Assembly (NCBI RefSeq): GCF_050947335.1 | Contig: NC_134989.1 | Span: 2,163,501 to 2,227,500 of the forward strand | Length of the DNA: 64,000 bases | Direction of reading: 5' to 3' | From: Megachile rotundata | Taxonomy: Eukaryota > Arthropoda > Insecta > Hymenoptera > Megachilidae | In this document: positions 33,301 to 45,430 of the stretch, piece after piece | Layout: each line of letters begins with the position of its first letter | Numbering within the stretch: the stretch's first letter is position 1 | Position numbers and translations under genes: made by a program | The notes under the pieces: model-generated | Told to the model about the DNA's origin: nothing | The model's input: the letters and a program-made list of their open reading frames with translations, nothing else | The model's database searches: none

Positions 33301-34353
33301 TATTACATCTCATATCTAATACTAGCGTTATTCGCAGAGGATTAAGATAAAACTGTAAAAATTTTGAAAGATTACATGATATTACATAATAACTTAAAAG
33401 TGAATATTAATCATAGTGTCACCATATACATGTATATTCTCTAATCAATCATTTCAAGCGTGTTCTTATTTCGAGCATGAACACTAAAGCGTAAGTTAAG
33501 AATCATACGCAAATCAATTCTCATATGTTAATAATGCTAATCGATTCTGTTCTTCTTTTCTGCAAGTAAACAGTTCATGAAATACAATGATTTCATCATA
33601 TTTCGGCTTTTATAATGTATTTTCAGTTACATTCCAGATTATGTGCCTGTTTACCATATTATATCTATGATATGTATATTATTTATATGATAAGATGTAT
33701 ACAATTTTACATACTATATGTATGTATGGTACATGCAGATATATGCCAATGCATACATTAGTAAACACATAAATGAGAAGATGGCGAATATAATTATTAC
33801 ACGCATGTTCCTTGAATATGGAATTATTTCAATACATGTAAATATCTATAACAATATCTGAACGATGATATGTAGATTGCGTGTGCATAAAATGATATGT
33901 AAATTGTGGGTGTTTTTGCATTTATGATAAACATTGAAATTTGCAAAGTAAATATCCGTCCGTCTGCAATGTATAGAGATCCGTATTTTATATGTAGTAT
34001 GTAAATGCGTGAACATCCGCACTTTAGTGATGAGATTAAGAAAATCATGTAAAAAGCAATTACTATAATGATATAATAAAGGAAATAAACTCGAAATTTA
34101 TTTATTATAATTCAAATTTACTAGTCTCGTTTTTATATGTTCTTTTTGCTTATAACAGACGCAATCTTATATCAGTAAGTTCAAGCACCTTGAAATAGTT
34201 TTAAATATCATGGGGTCTGCTTGAAATTTTTTCCAAAACTTTTTTTAAAGAAATAAGAAATCCAAATAGCAAATACTTTATTTACTCTCTTTTCTTCCTA
34301 TCCATTTGAAAATTGTGTTACGCCCAAATTCTCAAATAATAAAATTTCCTTAC
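33301..34353. other. AT-rich intron sequence
   Basis: AT-rich DNA rich in TATGTA/CATATA words (33640-34000), left of the exon at 34354. No other feature. Confidence 0.5.
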
Positions 34354-34804
34354 CTTTCCCGCTGCGCGCTCGAGCAAGGTACCAGGATCTTCCCCATGCT
34401 GTTCAACTTTCCCTTGGGATCACACAAGTTCCCAGATGATTGCGTTCTTCGGCCATTCAGGCCCTTCCCGTTGTGTCGACTCAAATTCGAGCCCATGGTC
34501 GATTGTTCGTTTTCGAGTTTTCCCTCGATCGTTCCTTCGTCACCATTCACGACATTTCCGGGTGTATTCTCCTTGTTCGGCCAATCGAAGTATTTGTCGA
34601 TGTCCTTGGCATTGACCTTGCAGGATATCGGTGGTAGTGGAGGCGGCGCTGGACGCGTACGTTTCCCTGTGACTACCGTTTGCAGCTGGTTACGATAAGC
34701 TTTGCGACGATTGCAACTCGGCGATTCGGTGTTCAATGAAAGCGTTTGCACTTTCCAGCTCTCCTGACCTCCGTTCGTTGGAGGCACGGTTACGACTTCC
34801 TCGC
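34354..34804 (-). CDS. exon 1 (of those visible) of the long-intron gene, function unknown
   Basis: A 451-nt internal exon on the minus strand. The acceptor CATTGTTACAG|GCGAGG lies at 34805 and the donor GGGAAAG|GTAAGG at 34353. It enters in phase 1 and leaves in phase 2, which fits the next exon at 20451-20684. Earlier exons must lie to the right, beyond 34804, but I could not identify them. The peptide starts EEVVTVPPTNGGQESWKVQT and contains a proline-rich stretch RTRPAPPPLPP of the kind bound by SH3 or EVH1 domains, then KDIDKYFDWPNKENTP and a Ser/Asn/Gly-rich basic tail (SNLSRHNGKGLNGRRTQSS). No transmembrane segment or catalytic motif. It is probably a disordered region of a large cytoplasmic protein. 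Confidence 0.82.
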
Positions 34805-36120
34805 CTGTAACAATGATGCAATACCGTTTTACGCTGTAGTTCCGTGAATGTTTAAGGTTCGAGTTCGACAATGTAGTTATACTACAACCGTTAGATGTCT
34901 TTCAAGTCGTTTCAGCGATTACTGAATTCATTATACATTACCATCTTGACGGACATGTACCTTTTGAAATCAATGGGTTTCGTAATTCTATGTATATCTA
35001 CGGGAGTAAAAATCATCTGGCTGTAAAATAGGCGGTAGGTTGGATAACATGTCGAATGTTATGTTTTCTTTCTACTAATTCATACAAATTTTGATTGTTA
35101 CGTCATCCTTGCACACGAATCGGTATTAAATATTAACATAGTAAAATAAACAGGAACCGAAACAACATGAAGCTAAAATGAAAACAGGATTTCACCAGCA
35201 TGACTTCTGCTATTTTCACAGTATACATATAAAAGAAAGTTGAATAAAACAGGATACATACAGGATGTCATGTAACTGGAGGTACAACTGAATAGGGGTT
35301 GATTCTACATGAAAATACGTATAGGTCAAAAATATACGGTCAAATATTGTTATTTGAACCTCCGTTTCCGATAAAACAGGTTTTAAAAATCTGCTTGGTG
35401 CACATAACAACAAATTTGGCTTCCCTTAAGAACAATGTAGTAATCAAAGAATCTATCAGACGTTTATTTTTAGGAATGCAACAATTCAGAAATAAGCTAA
35501 GAATTTTGAAGTTTTGGATTTGATGATTTACGGACGTGGGGATGGAGGATTATTATAAATCTTCAAGTTTATAAATCTATAACCTCTAAATTCTTCAATT
35601 TCTAAGATTCTAAAGTCTCCAACTTCTACAATTCCAAATCCCATATTTTCAAATTTTCTAAATTCCTATATTTTTCAATCTTTACACTTGTAAATTTCCA
35701 CACCATGAAATTTTCAGAATTTAAAATTTATCTATTTTTAGCTACCAAATTCTCAAGTTGTTACATTTCTAATTTTACATATATTGAAATTATCAAAATT
35801 ACAAATTTCCAAGTTTACAAATCAATTCACAAATTTCCTATCTTCAGCATTCCATTTTTATATTTCTGTATATTCACATTTTCATAATTCTGAATTGTAA
35901 AATCCCCGAATTCCTAGAGAAATCAAATTTGTTTTTAAGTGTACATCTATCGAATATATCATCAGAGCCGGTTTTCTTGTAAACAAACTCTAAAATAAAG
36001 AAATTTTATCGTGTATTTAGCATTTATATTTGCGTACAAAATAAGGCCTTATTCGTTTATTTATTTATACGCCATTATATAATGTAAGACATGTATGTAT
36101 ATATGTAGTATTGTAAGCGA
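34805..36120. other. AT-rich DNA with cryptic repeats
   Basis: No exon recognised. From about 35560 to 35880 the plus strand is a degenerate chain of short words such as AAATTC and TTTCCAA at roughly 10-11-bp spacing, with no exact unit. Confidence 0.45.
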
Positions 36121-36300
36121 CTACTCCGTATCGTTGGCCCTCGATCGTAGCGGGTACGAGTGCGGTGAGGGGGCCATCTGGATTGCCTAGGCGTCGCGTC
36201 GATGCGGCGCGATGCGTTTTTGTTTTTAACATTTTCGTTCGACGGATAGTCTCGTCAGAACTGGAGAAGAATAAAGATCATTTTCCTTTGTCTTATAAAC
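36121..36300 (+). other. CpG-rich LTR-like fragment
   Basis: A short GC-rich block (GCGTCGCGTCGATGCGGCGC) is followed by AATAAA at 36270-36275 and then AT-rich DNA, directly left of the TTAA MITE. It resembles the 3' part of an LTR, but no partner was found. Confidence 0.3.
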
Positions 36301-36315
36301 CATTTATGTATTTAA

Positions 36316-36692
36316 CCCTTTGCGGACTACCGCCGCATATATGCGTTCTGCGTAAATCATCAAATTGGTGGAAGAACTCATATATGCGTTTGGCGAAAAC
36401 AGTCGATTGAGCCGAGAAATGCATATATGTGTCCCACGTAAATGCGTGGGTATGGCCGAGAAACTTAACTATGCGTTCTGCGAAAACAACTGATAGAGCC
36501 GAGAAATGCGTACATGTGTGCATGCACGTAAATCTGTGCATGTACATATAATATGTCCAGAATTTGACTTGGAATGCTATGAACGAAAACCGCGTTTAAG
36601 CAGAAATATGCACTGGCAATTTTTAATGACTATCGCGGCAGGAGTTCAGCCCCACGGTACGGTTCACATCGAACCGTCCTGTCCGCAAAGGG
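36316..36692. mobile_element. piggyBac-like MITE (377 bp) with internal repeats
   Basis: The inverted ends CCCTTTGCGGACTAC and, from the right, CCCTTTGCGGACAGG are flanked by TTAA on the left (36312-36315) and CTAG on the right, probably a mutated TTAA. The interior repeats TATGCGTTCTGCG or a variant near 36337, 36384 and 36472, alternating with GAGCCGAGAAATGC near 36409 and 36497. No coding capacity. Confidence 0.78.
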
Positions 36693-36966
36693 CTAGATAG
36701 ACCATAGTTACATTCTATACGCACTAACACCTACTTCGCGGCGTGCTGTCGAGTTATATGTATAGAAAAAAAAATAGCTATCGAAGCTTTGCCTATGTTC
36801 GGCTGTCCAAAGATTGACATGTTCAAGAAAATCTTTTAATTTTGCGCCGCCTCCGAAAAGGTTGAAATGTATTTAATATACTACCTAACGAGTAAATAGG
36901 TTTCATTCATATCTGTTACGTAATTGTATGATTGAATGAAATAGAAATTACTTCATTAGGAAATAG

Positions 36967-37082
36967 AAATTATTTTATACTTTTTAGTGCATTTCGAAGT
37001 CGGTGTATTTTTTTTCTGAAAATTATTTTATTTATACTTTTTAGTGCATTTCGAAGTTGGTGTATTTTTTTTCTGAAAATTA
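36967..37082. repeat. 57-bp tandem duplication
   Basis: The segment with TTTTTAGTGCATTTCGAAG and GGTGTATTTTTTTTCTG is present twice in a row, about 57 bp apart, with only small differences. Confidence 0.9.
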
Positions 37083-38528
37083 GTTTATGCAAATATTGCA
37101 AGCTAATAGTATCAACTACAAGCCTGAACAAAAATTTTAGCGGGATATTGTGGAATATACAACTTTTAGTCCACATTTTTAACATTCGCGCATGAAGTTT
37201 CACCTTTTATTATTTATATTGAATATCCCTATCATATACCGTTACCATTAACAATTTTCAATATAATAGTACTGAAAAACATTCTATTTACTTCCAGGAA
37301 CAGCGTACATTTTGCAGAATTGAAATTAATATAGTCTGTTTAAAATTATTCACTTTACACTTTGCCCTGCACACTGAACTTCACTGCACAAAAACTGTGT
37401 GACGAATGAACGCGGTAAGTGAACACTCACCATTTTGCAGGTATAAGTAATAAAACCTTTACTCCTCTGTTTTCCTATAGATACAGTATTAGAGTGTACA
37501 ACTCAGTTGTTAAAATAGCCCCAACGAAAAATTCATTTTCGAGGTATTGGCCAAGTTTTTACGATTTGGAACCACTGTGCGGCGTGAACGTGTTAATTCC
37601 GGAGATATTCCCAATAGTGTGATTTCAAGCCTTAACTTTGAAGGCTATTTTCACCCCTTCATTGTGAACGATGGCCGATAAAAAAAATACGCATCAAATA
37701 TTTTCTTGAGAACTATCTTTCACATAAGTTTCATTAAAATCGGTGTGTCCCGGTTCGATATGTTTCCTTGTGAGTATGCCAACATTAATTATTAGTATAG
37801 CGTGAAGTGTTATTTTGGGATCTTATTATGAAGTTCATATTAAATTTGTGATATTGCGAAATTTCGCTATGTGATATTTAACAATCTGATAGAGTAAAAT
37901 TTTTTGAATTGACAATATATTGGATAGGTGGAAGGAAAGTTTTCTTTAATACTGTATAGATTTCTGTAGATTTCTGTAGAATACAGTAGAGGGAGGAGTG
38001 CTAATGTGTGCGAAAATTTGTGTAAATTTGGCTATTGAGAACTTATTAGGGGCCCATAAATAATAGTTTATTTATGGCTGGACCGTCAGTCCATTGTTGA
38101 GCCAGGGTTGACTCGGGTCGAGGTCAATGTTGTAAACCATGTGGCAGGCAGAGAAATTAGAAAACTGTGCAAAACATCACAGTTGCCTGTCACATGGTAC
38201 AAATAGGGAAAGTTCTCAACCCCACTTTGAACGCCAAAAATGTCTAACATCTCTGGAAGAGGAACCGTCAAGGGTCTACCTTATTTCTGATTTTCATGGA
38301 AAGCGCCAGAATTTTCTCGACAGCCACAGGGGCTTGCTAGTGTTCCGACCGTCGGACACTTACGGATTCGAACTTGTATTTTCGAGGGGCAGTCCCTTAA
38401 TAAGTCACACGTCCAAGTCAAACAGTAAAGTTTTTTTATATAGTCCACTTTGCAATTGTGAAATTGTGAAACTTTCCCACCTCACTCGTCATTCTTAACC
38501 GGGCATTCGGGCGCGAACATTGGCAATA
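37083..38528. other. mixed DNA, no recognised gene
   Basis: It contains one copy of a dispersed repeat (37631-37748) and a GC-richer interval at 38070-38520 with a 119-codon plus-strand frame lacking an ATG start and any motif. Nothing here is supported as a gene. Confidence 0.45.
37631..37748. repeat. dispersed repeat fragment, copy 1
   Basis: It is diverged but alignable with 62563-62680 in the same orientation: AACTTTxAxGG, then CACCxCTTC, a GATAAAAAAAATACG-like block, CAAATATTTT and TTTCATTAAA. Probably part of an old, unidentified transposon. Confidence 0.6.
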
Positions 38529-39421
38529 CAGTGGATATTCTATATAAGCAAATCTTTCGGGTCTGAGGATTTGCGTATATCGTACAGGTCCTACATTGAT
38601 TAATGTCTTGCCGAACGTAGAAAAGGACAGAAGAGAAAAATATCACGGTCGCCGTTTGCGTATATCGTAAAGGTGCTACATTTCGAGCGAAGGAGACCGA
38701 ACGTAAACAGTGACCTACTAGAAGGACACTCCTAATGCAAAAATAAAACTTTTTTATTTTTTATTTTTTTTTGTTTAAATATTTTCCATCATATTTGTAA
38801 CATTTTTCTCATTAAAATGAGACCAAACACGACATACTTCGGGACATATTTACTTGTAATTTCAAGTGTTACGCGTACATCGATGATTTTACTCTAATAA
38901 GATATTGGAAGTAAATATAACTCAAATTACGTCGTGCTTGGTCTCATTTTAATCAGGAAAACGTCACGAATATGATGGAAAAAGTTATATAAAAAAATAG
39001 ATGAATAATAAAAAAATTACCAATGTTCCAGTATTGCAAACAATCGAACAGACTTTTGATCTTTGCCGACTGCCGCGATCGTAGCGTCTCTTTCTTTTTG
39101 ACTCGCTATCCTCTTCGACGTGAGAAACTTTTATCGTCAATTAAACCAGTAAATATAGTCTAAATTATGTCGTGTTTGGTCTCATTTTAATCGGAAAAAT
39201 GTCAAGAATTAATTGCTAAAAGTTTGATAACGAAAAAGTCAAAAATAAAAAAGTTTTATATTTGCATTGGTATTGTCTCACGGATACACTAATACCCGGG
39301 TCACGTTACATTTCCCGGCGAGCGAACCTCGGGCGTCTCGAGGGGTCTTCCCCCCAGTGGTGGGGATAACATTTTTGCTTATATCGGAAAGGACATTTTT
39401 GCTTATATAGAATGAACACTG
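38529..39421. mobile_element. pogo-like MITE, copy B (893 bp)
   Basis: The inverted ends CAGTGGATATTCTATATAAG and, from the right, CAGTGTTCATTCTATATAAG are flanked by TA at 38527-38528 and 39422-39423. The interior matches copy A (8130-8797), including CCTACATTGATT, the GCCGAACGTAGAAAAGGA segment and TTTGCCGACTGCC. The terminal motif is TTGCTTATATCG here against GTGCACATATCG in copy A, and the subterminal copies at both ends have changed in the same way. No coding capacity. Confidence 0.82.
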
Positions 39422-39423
39422 TA

Positions 39424-42108
39424 TAACGAGAATTTACCATAAAGTCTATCATAAAGTCTAAAAGCTTCATATAATTTCAGTTGCCTTTATGATAAGTTAT
39501 CATCTGAGAAGATGTTAAGGAAGTAAAATAGATGCATATTTCGCTGACGAAAATACCTTTTTATGTTCATAAATGAGAAATACGTGCTAAACTGTGCTTG
39601 CGTTTTCGGAGTAACAACGTTAACGCTGACAGTGAGATATGTCTGCATCACGTTTATGAAAATAGAGCAGCGTCAGCTCATTAGAAAGTACATCGTGTAA
39701 TTAAGTTGGTAAATTAGAAACTGAATTGTGCACCTTTCTCATTCCACGAACTTAATCTTATATTAAGAAGAAAAATTCACGCCTTTCGCGCGGTACAGTT
39801 TCGTTCTGTATCAGAAATTAGGTGAACCTAATTCCTTCTTATTAGAGTTTAATTAATCAGTAATTGTACAGTTACTGATTATTCAGTCAATGAACTTCCT
39901 ATGCATCGTACAATCGCTATTATTCAGCTATACGTTGTTTGCAAATTAATTTCAATTGGTGTTGTTTAATTTGTTATAGAAGAGCTGATTATTAAAGATT
40001 AACACGTTTTATTACAATTGTCTTTAAATTCGTAATCTTCGTATTACTTTTTTGCAAAACTGCTTATTAAAATTTAACAATTAATAGTTTCCGTTAAGTA
40101 AATATCATTCCAATTGCTGCGTATATAGCAAATTTTGTACTCCTCTATATTAAAATTCGAATGATTTTAATGATCATACAGTACAAGTTGCAATTTTTAT
40201 TGTTAACCGAATAGTATAATCTTTTCTAATTCAAACATTGTATATGTTAGAAAAAATAACATTATGGAAATGTTAATAATAGTTATTGGTCTTTTTTCTG
40301 TTATATGTCATGTGTTTGAAATAATCATTTTCGAATCATTCTAATTTTTAAAATGTATGACTACGTGAAGGAAAAAGTCTTATCACGTAAACAAATTTTG
40401 AAAAGTAGTATTTATATTTATTATTCAATGCAATTTGTAAATTTGTGTAAGGACTTCTTAGAATTATTTTTTAGTACTTTTGTTTAAAGTTTAATTTATT
40501 TTTATACAGAGTATGCATATTTAATTAATGCTTTCATACTGGGCCTTAATTAATTTTAAGGGACGTTCTGAAACTTTACAAACGGAGAATCACTTTGATT
40601 CATTATTGCGATGTTATTGCACGCGGACTTGAAAGCAAAAATTGTTAAATATATTTTCAAATGTAAATATTACATTTCAATATAATAAAGTGGGCAAAGA
40701 AAGGGATAAATATGTAGGAGTGTATTGTATTTTATGTTTGATGAGTTGTGGAATGTTTGTATAGTTTGATAATCGCTGTGAAATTGTATGTATGACTGCA
40801 AGTGTGAATTACGATTTATGAAAGGAACAGTATGAAATATGCGGAAGTGGTTGCCAGCGTTTTGAAAAAAGTGTTGTTGTTAGTTCAGTTTAGAAACGGA
40901 AGTTGAACGGTCTTGACGTGCGAAACGCCGCGAAATACGAATTATAAGTTCTACGTTTTACGATTTTACTACGGTTTAAAAGTTCAATACGTTATTGTGT
41001 TTTTGTGTTCTTATTGTGAGTTTATTGTTATTGTGTTCTCTTGAATAAAAGGATAGTTCTAAAAATTCTATTCCTACAAATATGTGCGTAACTGTACACA
41101 TATGTACATGTATACATGCAGTACTTGACGATTAAGGAAATTAATTTAAATCAATAAGTAAGACTTTATTGATTTAAAACTATTTTGAGAAGAATATATT
41201 TTTATACAACAGAAAATATCGTTTGTCTAATCCCTGTAATATGTAATTATGATTAGTAATAATATTAAAATAATATTAATGTTATATTACATAGTATTAT
41301 ATAATATTGTTACTAATTTATGTAATTTATTAATATACAAATCAGATATATAATTTTTTTAACTTATATTTTTAAACCAATATTTAGAAATTAATAATCT
41401 ACGTTATATAAATTTTTTATTTTAGAAATGATCTAACTAAAGGAACTTATTCTTTTTACTTATCATCTTACTATGTATTCTATTTAAATGAACAGCCTTT
41501 CTCTTTGTATTTAGTACACACTTTTAAAGTAACAAATGTTATTTTTGTATGGATATTTTATTAGTTTATTATTTTGCGTTTTCTTTTCTTTGATATTATG
41601 TTTTTTTATTTTTCGACTGTTCTACTGTTTTTTATTTTATTATTCCACTGTTATATTACTACACTATTCCAGTATTTTGTTATTCTTTTATCATTTTAGT
41701 ATTTTTATATCTTAGTATCAACTGTATTATTATTTTTCAATTGGCACCATTCTACAACTTTGCAACTTTATTATTTCACTATTCCATTATTTCGCAACTC
41801 TACTATTTTACTATTTTACATTTTAACTTATTATATCATTCTTGCACTGTAGTGCCATAGTGCCATTCTTTTGTTCTTTAATTTAAATCATGCTTTTAAT
41901 AATAAAAGTCTATGTATAAGTTAATTTTGTATTTAGACAGAATATTATGAATGTCCCATTTTATTTTGCAACTACGCAAAAAGTAACTCAAACTTATTTT
42001 TTTGTAATTTATATCAGTGATTATTGTGTAACATGTGAACATTATGTTTAATTATTTTATTAATGTAATAACTTCAGGTTCCGAGGATAAACATAAAATT
42101 AAAGGAAA
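39424..42108. other. AT-rich DNA without recognised gene
   Basis: No splice-flanked exon or RNA gene seen. The part 41570-41880 is low-complexity sequence made of TATT/CACT words. Confidence 0.5.
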
Positions 42109-42330
42109 CACTGATGAGTTCAGAAAGATGAGAAATTTATTTCAAAAAACGTAGAGGGTAGACGCGAGATCGATCTTGACGACTCAACGGACAATCCCAG
42201 ACTCGCCGATCGACCGACGACGCCGGGGGGTGACGTCGTTACCCAATTTTCATTTCTTTAACGGTCGATGGAATATTCCATCGACGGAAAATACAATGTT
42301 TTACTCGCGCTCTTCACGCTCGCTCTTACA
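42109..42330. repeat. 222-bp dispersed repeat, copy 2
   Basis: Same length and orientation as copy 1 at 23440-23661. Here the palindrome is perfect (GTCGATGGAATATTCCATCG continuing to AC). The GC-rich centre reads GACGACGCCGGGGGG. Confidence 0.75.
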
Positions 42331-44639
42331 TTAATATATTGCGAAGCATTCAAAAAATCATTTACATTTAATGTACAATGTATTATATATCTATATCCCA
42401 TCTGTGCCAATTTTACAAGTGATTCTAATTATTATACGACGCATTTATATCACAAGATGGATTGTAATAGAAACGTATGTGTTATTTTGATTACAAACCA
42501 GATAATTCTCCTTTTTTAAATTATGACGCAATAATAATAACAGAGTGTTGACAGTAGTGATTTATGCAAGTGTTCATGGCTCGTGCTCGTGAGAAGAAAA
42601 ATATGTTGAACGGTGTATTTGAAACCACCGTTGCATCGATAATTGCATCTTACCAGTGCATGACCACATTTGCACGAAACAAATAACACGCATTTCTACT
42701 GTTTTCAACTAAAAACCGAGCATTGCGATATATCTTCAGTAAAAACTTGATGCTGTAATGTTTTTCACGTGGATTCCCATTTTTAACAAGGAAAATATGC
42801 CTCGTCGTAACTGTTGTTTCTTCTACGCTAAATTGAAATGTTCTACTTTTTCTACAACAACATTTGCTTAAAGAATTATAGCAAAAACAACATATGGCGT
42901 AAATAAACGTGTTGATCGGGATAAAATTTTATAGTGGATGACAAAAGAATTTGTGTCTACAAACTCGTAATTTTACACAAATATTTTTTTAAGGATATGC
43001 ATAATTAAATTTTTGTCTGTATAAAAAATTGGATTTAATAATTAGTTTTATGGTATATTAATCTATATTAAAATATAGACTATACAGACTTTACTAAATT
43101 ACTTTGTGTAGTTTAAAATAAGATGTTAATCTAACAGTCAACAATTTTATATAACGATATGTTTGTATGGTCATTTTCAATATGCATTAAACTACTAATT
43201 AATCCTGTTTTGTAAGAGGTATAAGTCCAATTTTGAAAAGAAATGAGTGCATGATAGTAATTATATACAGATGTCTTTTCCGATATTTATAGTAACTCAT
43301 TGTCAGTCAATGGTACATACTATCCTCATAAATTAGTCAGAGAAAGTCTAATTGGAAAGTGTTATTGCAAGGATAATGTTTTTTTGAAAGTGGTATAAAT
43401 CCATTCGTAACAATTTATAATTAAAACAACATTCAAATCGCATTAATTATTATTTATTACAATTTCAGTGCACATCACCATTTGTTTTTACATCTACTGT
43501 TAACTAAAGTCTTTACAATAGAACGTCATAGACAATACATATTCGTATCATTGCACAAATAAAATGCTGAAAAATATTTAAATAGACAATATTCCGCAAG
43601 CTTTAAGTGATATTTGTGTTTCTTAATCTAAAAGGTTTTAACGTAAGCATTATTTGATGCCATCGTTTTCAGAACAGGAAATTTATTATACAATAGGTTG
43701 CAATGCCTATAAAACAAACGGTGATATCTTAATTTTGTATTTAGGGAAATAAGATCGCTGAACAATATTGAAGAAGGAGATTTTAATTTTGATAAAAAAT
43801 TAATTTGAACAACAGTTTGAATATTAACTTCTAATAAACACAAATTGCATGAAGAAGAGACATAAGATTGAGATATGAATAAGTTATTATTAATTACTTT
43901 AACGTAACTGCTTACTTTCCATAATTGTTTTGTTATAAATTCTTATGTAGTATAACTGAAAATATTTCTTAATAAATGGTATGTTTACTTACATGTTCTT
44001 ATTTTAAGTACTGTTTTTTACATTAAAGAATACATTTAAAGAAGTCAACTTTAGTTAAAATATAAGTTTTAAATTTCTATTATTTATGTAATTTATAATT
44101 TGTTATAGTAATAACATAAATTCATGTGTAGGTATAAACAATTATTCATATTTTTAACTTTTATTAATTCTTATAACATAGTAAAATTTAACAAATATAT
44201 AATTTTAAGAATAATGTTTGAATTTATGAATGAAGAAATTTTGTATCGACTTAAATGGTTAGATATCTCAATAGATGAGATACTTCTTAATACTATCTCA
44301 ATACTTCTACTACTTTAAAAACACGGCTTATTCGTTTTGCATTAAAATGATATAAGTCCATTTGTAATTTAGAAAACCTAGTGTTTATTTAATAGTATTA
44401 TAAATTTTTATCGAAGAGTAAAATGTTATATGTCTACCTATATCTAAAAATGCATCATATGAATTCATTACCTACCAATTTTTTTAAGTAATTCATACGC
44501 AACCCTTTATCACGAAATAAGATTAAATGGATTAAAACCGTTTGCAAAAGGAGCGTGTCCATTAATGTAATATAAATATTGTTTCACTGTATATATTCGA
44601 AATCACGTTTCTTACAATATCTTTTGGAACTTTAGATTT
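42331..44639. other. AT-rich DNA without recognised gene
   Basis: Very AT-rich. Short open frames only; no element ends or exon recognised. Confidence 0.5.
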
Positions 44640-45430
44640 ATGATGTTGTTTTTCACGAAGACAGCTAGCAATTTGTACACGGGTCTAACATTTGGCCTGC
44701 ACGTTGCTAGCGCGTTTATGGCATGCAAGTACCAGAGCTGTTTTTGAGAGTCTTTTTGTATTTTTAAATTTACGATTTGTATGTCCAAGTTCTTTCAACG
44801 GTCTCAACAGTTAATTGCCAATGCCATAAATGCGAATTTCCTGAGGGTCCGAGGACAGAACCTAGGAGACAAAAACCAGGTCCCCTTGTTGACAACCCAA
44901 CGGAAATTCTGTCTTACGTTCACTTTTTTTTTCCACCTCCATAAGGCCCACCGCACTCCGCACAGATCGCGCTAAGGGCGCACGGGGTAGGGTGATGTTC
45001 TTTTTTAAACGATATTATTGGCAAACAGAAGAGCCAATTAGGACAGTCACCCCGTTTTCCCACTTTTCTCAGTTTTCCTTCTTCGAGATAAGTCCTGAAG
45101 GAACACTCTCAAAAAATCTTCCGTGCAATAAAGATCTCTCTTGAAAATTCGTTCATACAGTAAAGAACGCTCGAAACAGTCTACAGTTATACTTAAAAAC
45201 ATTTTTACATTCACGGACTTTACAATTTTAACAGTTTCACTTTTTAACATTCACAAATCCAGTAACACTTTACAACACAGACATTCTTATTTTTTAGTTT
45301 AAGTGTTTCAAACATTAAATCGTTATTTTCAAAACCTAATAGTTCTACCATTAATTAAACAATCAATCAACTCTATCTCCGTAAAACGCCTTGAGTCACG
45401 CATTCGAAATTTTCGGTAATTTTTTATCGT
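44640..45430. other. GC-richer block of unknown origin
   Basis: 44660-45080 is GC-richer than its flanks, with words such as GATCGCGCTAAGGGCGCACGG. The rest is AT-rich with the frame 45047-45250. No motif, repeat partner or splice signal supports a gene. A decayed LTR element is possible. Confidence 0.3.

Larger units (their letters stand above)
20685..34353 (-). other. large intron of the minus-strand gene
   Basis: The interval between two phase-2-compatible exons is 13.7 kb. It hosts the SWIM foldback, one 222-bp dispersed repeat, mariner copy 2, the Tc1 element with its nested MITE, a TTAA element and the palindromic-TIR element. Additional small exons inside it cannot be excluded, but none is needed to keep the frame. 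Confidence 0.65.

Noticed and set aside
34306..34698. 130-codon plus-strand frame
   Set aside because: It is the antisense shadow of the minus-strand exon 34354-34804, which has proper splice sites and matching phase.
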